Assembly (NCBI GenBank): GCA_015485595.1
Contig: WFTH01000002.1
Span: 1 to 13,139 of the forward strand
Reading direction: 5' to 3'
Origin: Candidatus Microgenomates bacterium
Lineage (GTDB): Bacteria > Patescibacteriota > Microgenomatia > UBA1400 > PJMF01
DNA: 13,139 nucleotides
A program made the position numbers and the translations under genes. This document shows, piece after piece, positions 12,884-13,139 of this stretch. Position 1 is the stretch's first letter, and each line of letters starts with the position of its first letter. Under the pieces are notes generated by a model, which saw only the letters and a list, made by a program, of their open reading frames with translations, had not been told where the DNA came from and searched no databases.

Positions 12884-12966
12884 GCCAGGGTACTCAAGTG
12901 GTCAACGAGGGCAGACTGTAAATCTGCTGGCGCAAGCCTACGTAGGTTCGAATCCTACCCCTGGCA
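12884..12966 (+). tRNA. tRNA-Tyr (anticodon GUA)
   Basis: 83 nt with a long variable arm as expected for bacterial tRNA-Tyr: acceptor GCCAGGG/CCCTGGC, anticodon stem GCAGA/TCTGC with loop CTGTAAA (GTA at 12918-12920), variable arm 12928-12941, T stem GTAGG/CCTAC with loop TTCGAAT, discriminator A. CCA is not encoded. Fourteen bases separate it from each flanking tRNA-Thr, consistent with one transcript. Confidence 0.95.
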
Positions 12967-12980
12967 CAAAGCCCCATCAC

Positions 12981-13054
12981 GCCATCTTAGCTCAGCTGGT
13001 TAGAGCGACGGTTTTGTAAACCGTAGGTCCGGGGTTCGAGTCCCCGAGATGGCT
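12981..13054 (+). tRNA. tRNA-Thr (anticodon UGU)
   Basis: 74 nt: acceptor GCCATCT/AGATGGC, D stem GCTC/GAGC, anticodon stem ACGGT/ACCGT with loop TTTGTAA (TGT at 13015-13017), T stem CGGGG/CCCCG with loop TTCGAGT, discriminator T. CCA is not encoded. Second threonine isoacceptor of the cluster, reading ACA and, by wobble, ACG. A T6 run at 13065-13070 follows. Confidence 0.96.
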
Positions 13055-13071
13055 CGCTTTCTAGTTTTTTG

Positions 13072-13080
13072 TGTTAAAAT
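13072..13080 (+). promoter_or_regulatory. Extended -10 promoter before tRNA-Phe
   Basis: TGTTAAAAT lies 18 nt before the next tRNA, the same distance as in the first tRNA promoter, so the fourth tRNA seems to have its own start. The T6 run just upstream may end the preceding cluster. Confidence 0.5.
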
Positions 13081-13098
13081 ACATCCCAAAGCTTTTAA

Positions 13099-13139
13099 GC
13101 CAGGGTAGCCAAGGTGGTCACGGCGCGTGTCTGAAAAAC
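13099..13139 (+). tRNA. tRNA-Phe (anticodon GAA), cut by the window end
   Basis: The first 41 nt are present: acceptor 5' strand GCCAGGG, three-base D stem GCC/GGC with an 11-nt loop, anticodon stem CGTGT and loop CTGAAAA (GAA at 13133-13135), then the first AC of the 3' stem. The loop is typical of tRNA-Phe. The D arm is of the type common in class II tRNAs, so identity should be confirmed with the missing half. Confidence 0.75.

Noticed and set aside
12812..13003. 63-codon open frame across the tRNA genes
   Set aside because: It runs through tRNA-Thr, tRNA-Tyr and into the second tRNA-Thr, all with full cloverleaf pairing; the frame is incidental.
1..13139. CRISPR array, prophage, transposase or integrase genes
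   Set aside because: No regularly spaced direct repeats and no coding region resembling such proteins were found on either strand.

Overview
The window looks like a chromosomal segment of a Candidate Phyla Radiation (Patescibacteria) bacterium, most probably of the Microgenomates group. The reasons are: three adjacent surface proteins with an N-terminal membrane anchor, a QDVR(S/N)-type juxtamembrane motif, cohesin-like and dockerin-like regions, a Cys-rich module and an LPESG tail; a ThrS without the N-terminal TGS domain; tRNA genes without encoded CCA; and a truncated membrane protein whose C-terminal region carries an NNYDIGSYL...VYVDNRPEAYP signature. The assignment is inference from gene style; no rRNA gene is present to settle it.

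Layout. 1-1423 (+): 3' part of a multi-pass membrane protein. 1424-2071: a mostly non-coding stretch with an attenuator-like hairpin set ending in an intrinsic terminator (1553-1631), a possible 60-codon gene behind a good ribosome binding site, and a promoter plus hairpin leader for thrS. 2072-3811 (+): threonyl-tRNA synthetase. 3920-6255 (+): a two-gene unit with its own strong promoter, encoding an AAA/DUF4143 ATPase and an unrecognised 378-residue protein. 6259-6296: strong terminator between convergent units. 6309-6740 (-): small heat shock protein behind a TTGACA promoter and a CIRCE-like inverted repeat. 6849-8883 (-): translocation/transcription/ribosome operon secE-nusG-rplK-rplA. 8951-11593 (-): three-gene cell-surface operon. 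11716-12597 (+): GalU-type nucleotidyltransferase, divergent from the surface operon. 12610-12756: a 147-nt element closed by a perfect 21-bp inverted repeat, possibly a structured RNA. 12798-13139 (+): tRNA-Thr(GGU), tRNA-Tyr(GUA), tRNA-Thr(UGU) and the 5' part of a probable tRNA-Phe(GAA).

How it fits together. Much of the window is core information processing (ThrS with two of its tRNA substrates, SecE/NusG/L11/L1). The Thr-Tyr-Thr tRNA cluster near secE-nusG-rplK-rplA recalls the tRNA-tufB-secE-nusG-rplKA order of E. coli, here broken by the surface operon and galU and inverted in relative orientation. The surface operon and GalU (UDP-glucose for envelope glycans) belong to envelope building. 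The less explained parts are the DUF4143 ATPase/unknown protein pair and several RNA-level structures: the 147-nt element, the 1553-1631 hairpin series, the thrS leader hairpin and a hairpin across the ATPase stop codon. Two promoters (secE and the first surface gene) place the predicted transcription start within about five nucleotides of the start codon, suggesting leaderless or nearly leaderless mRNAs alongside genes with normal Shine-Dalgarno sites.
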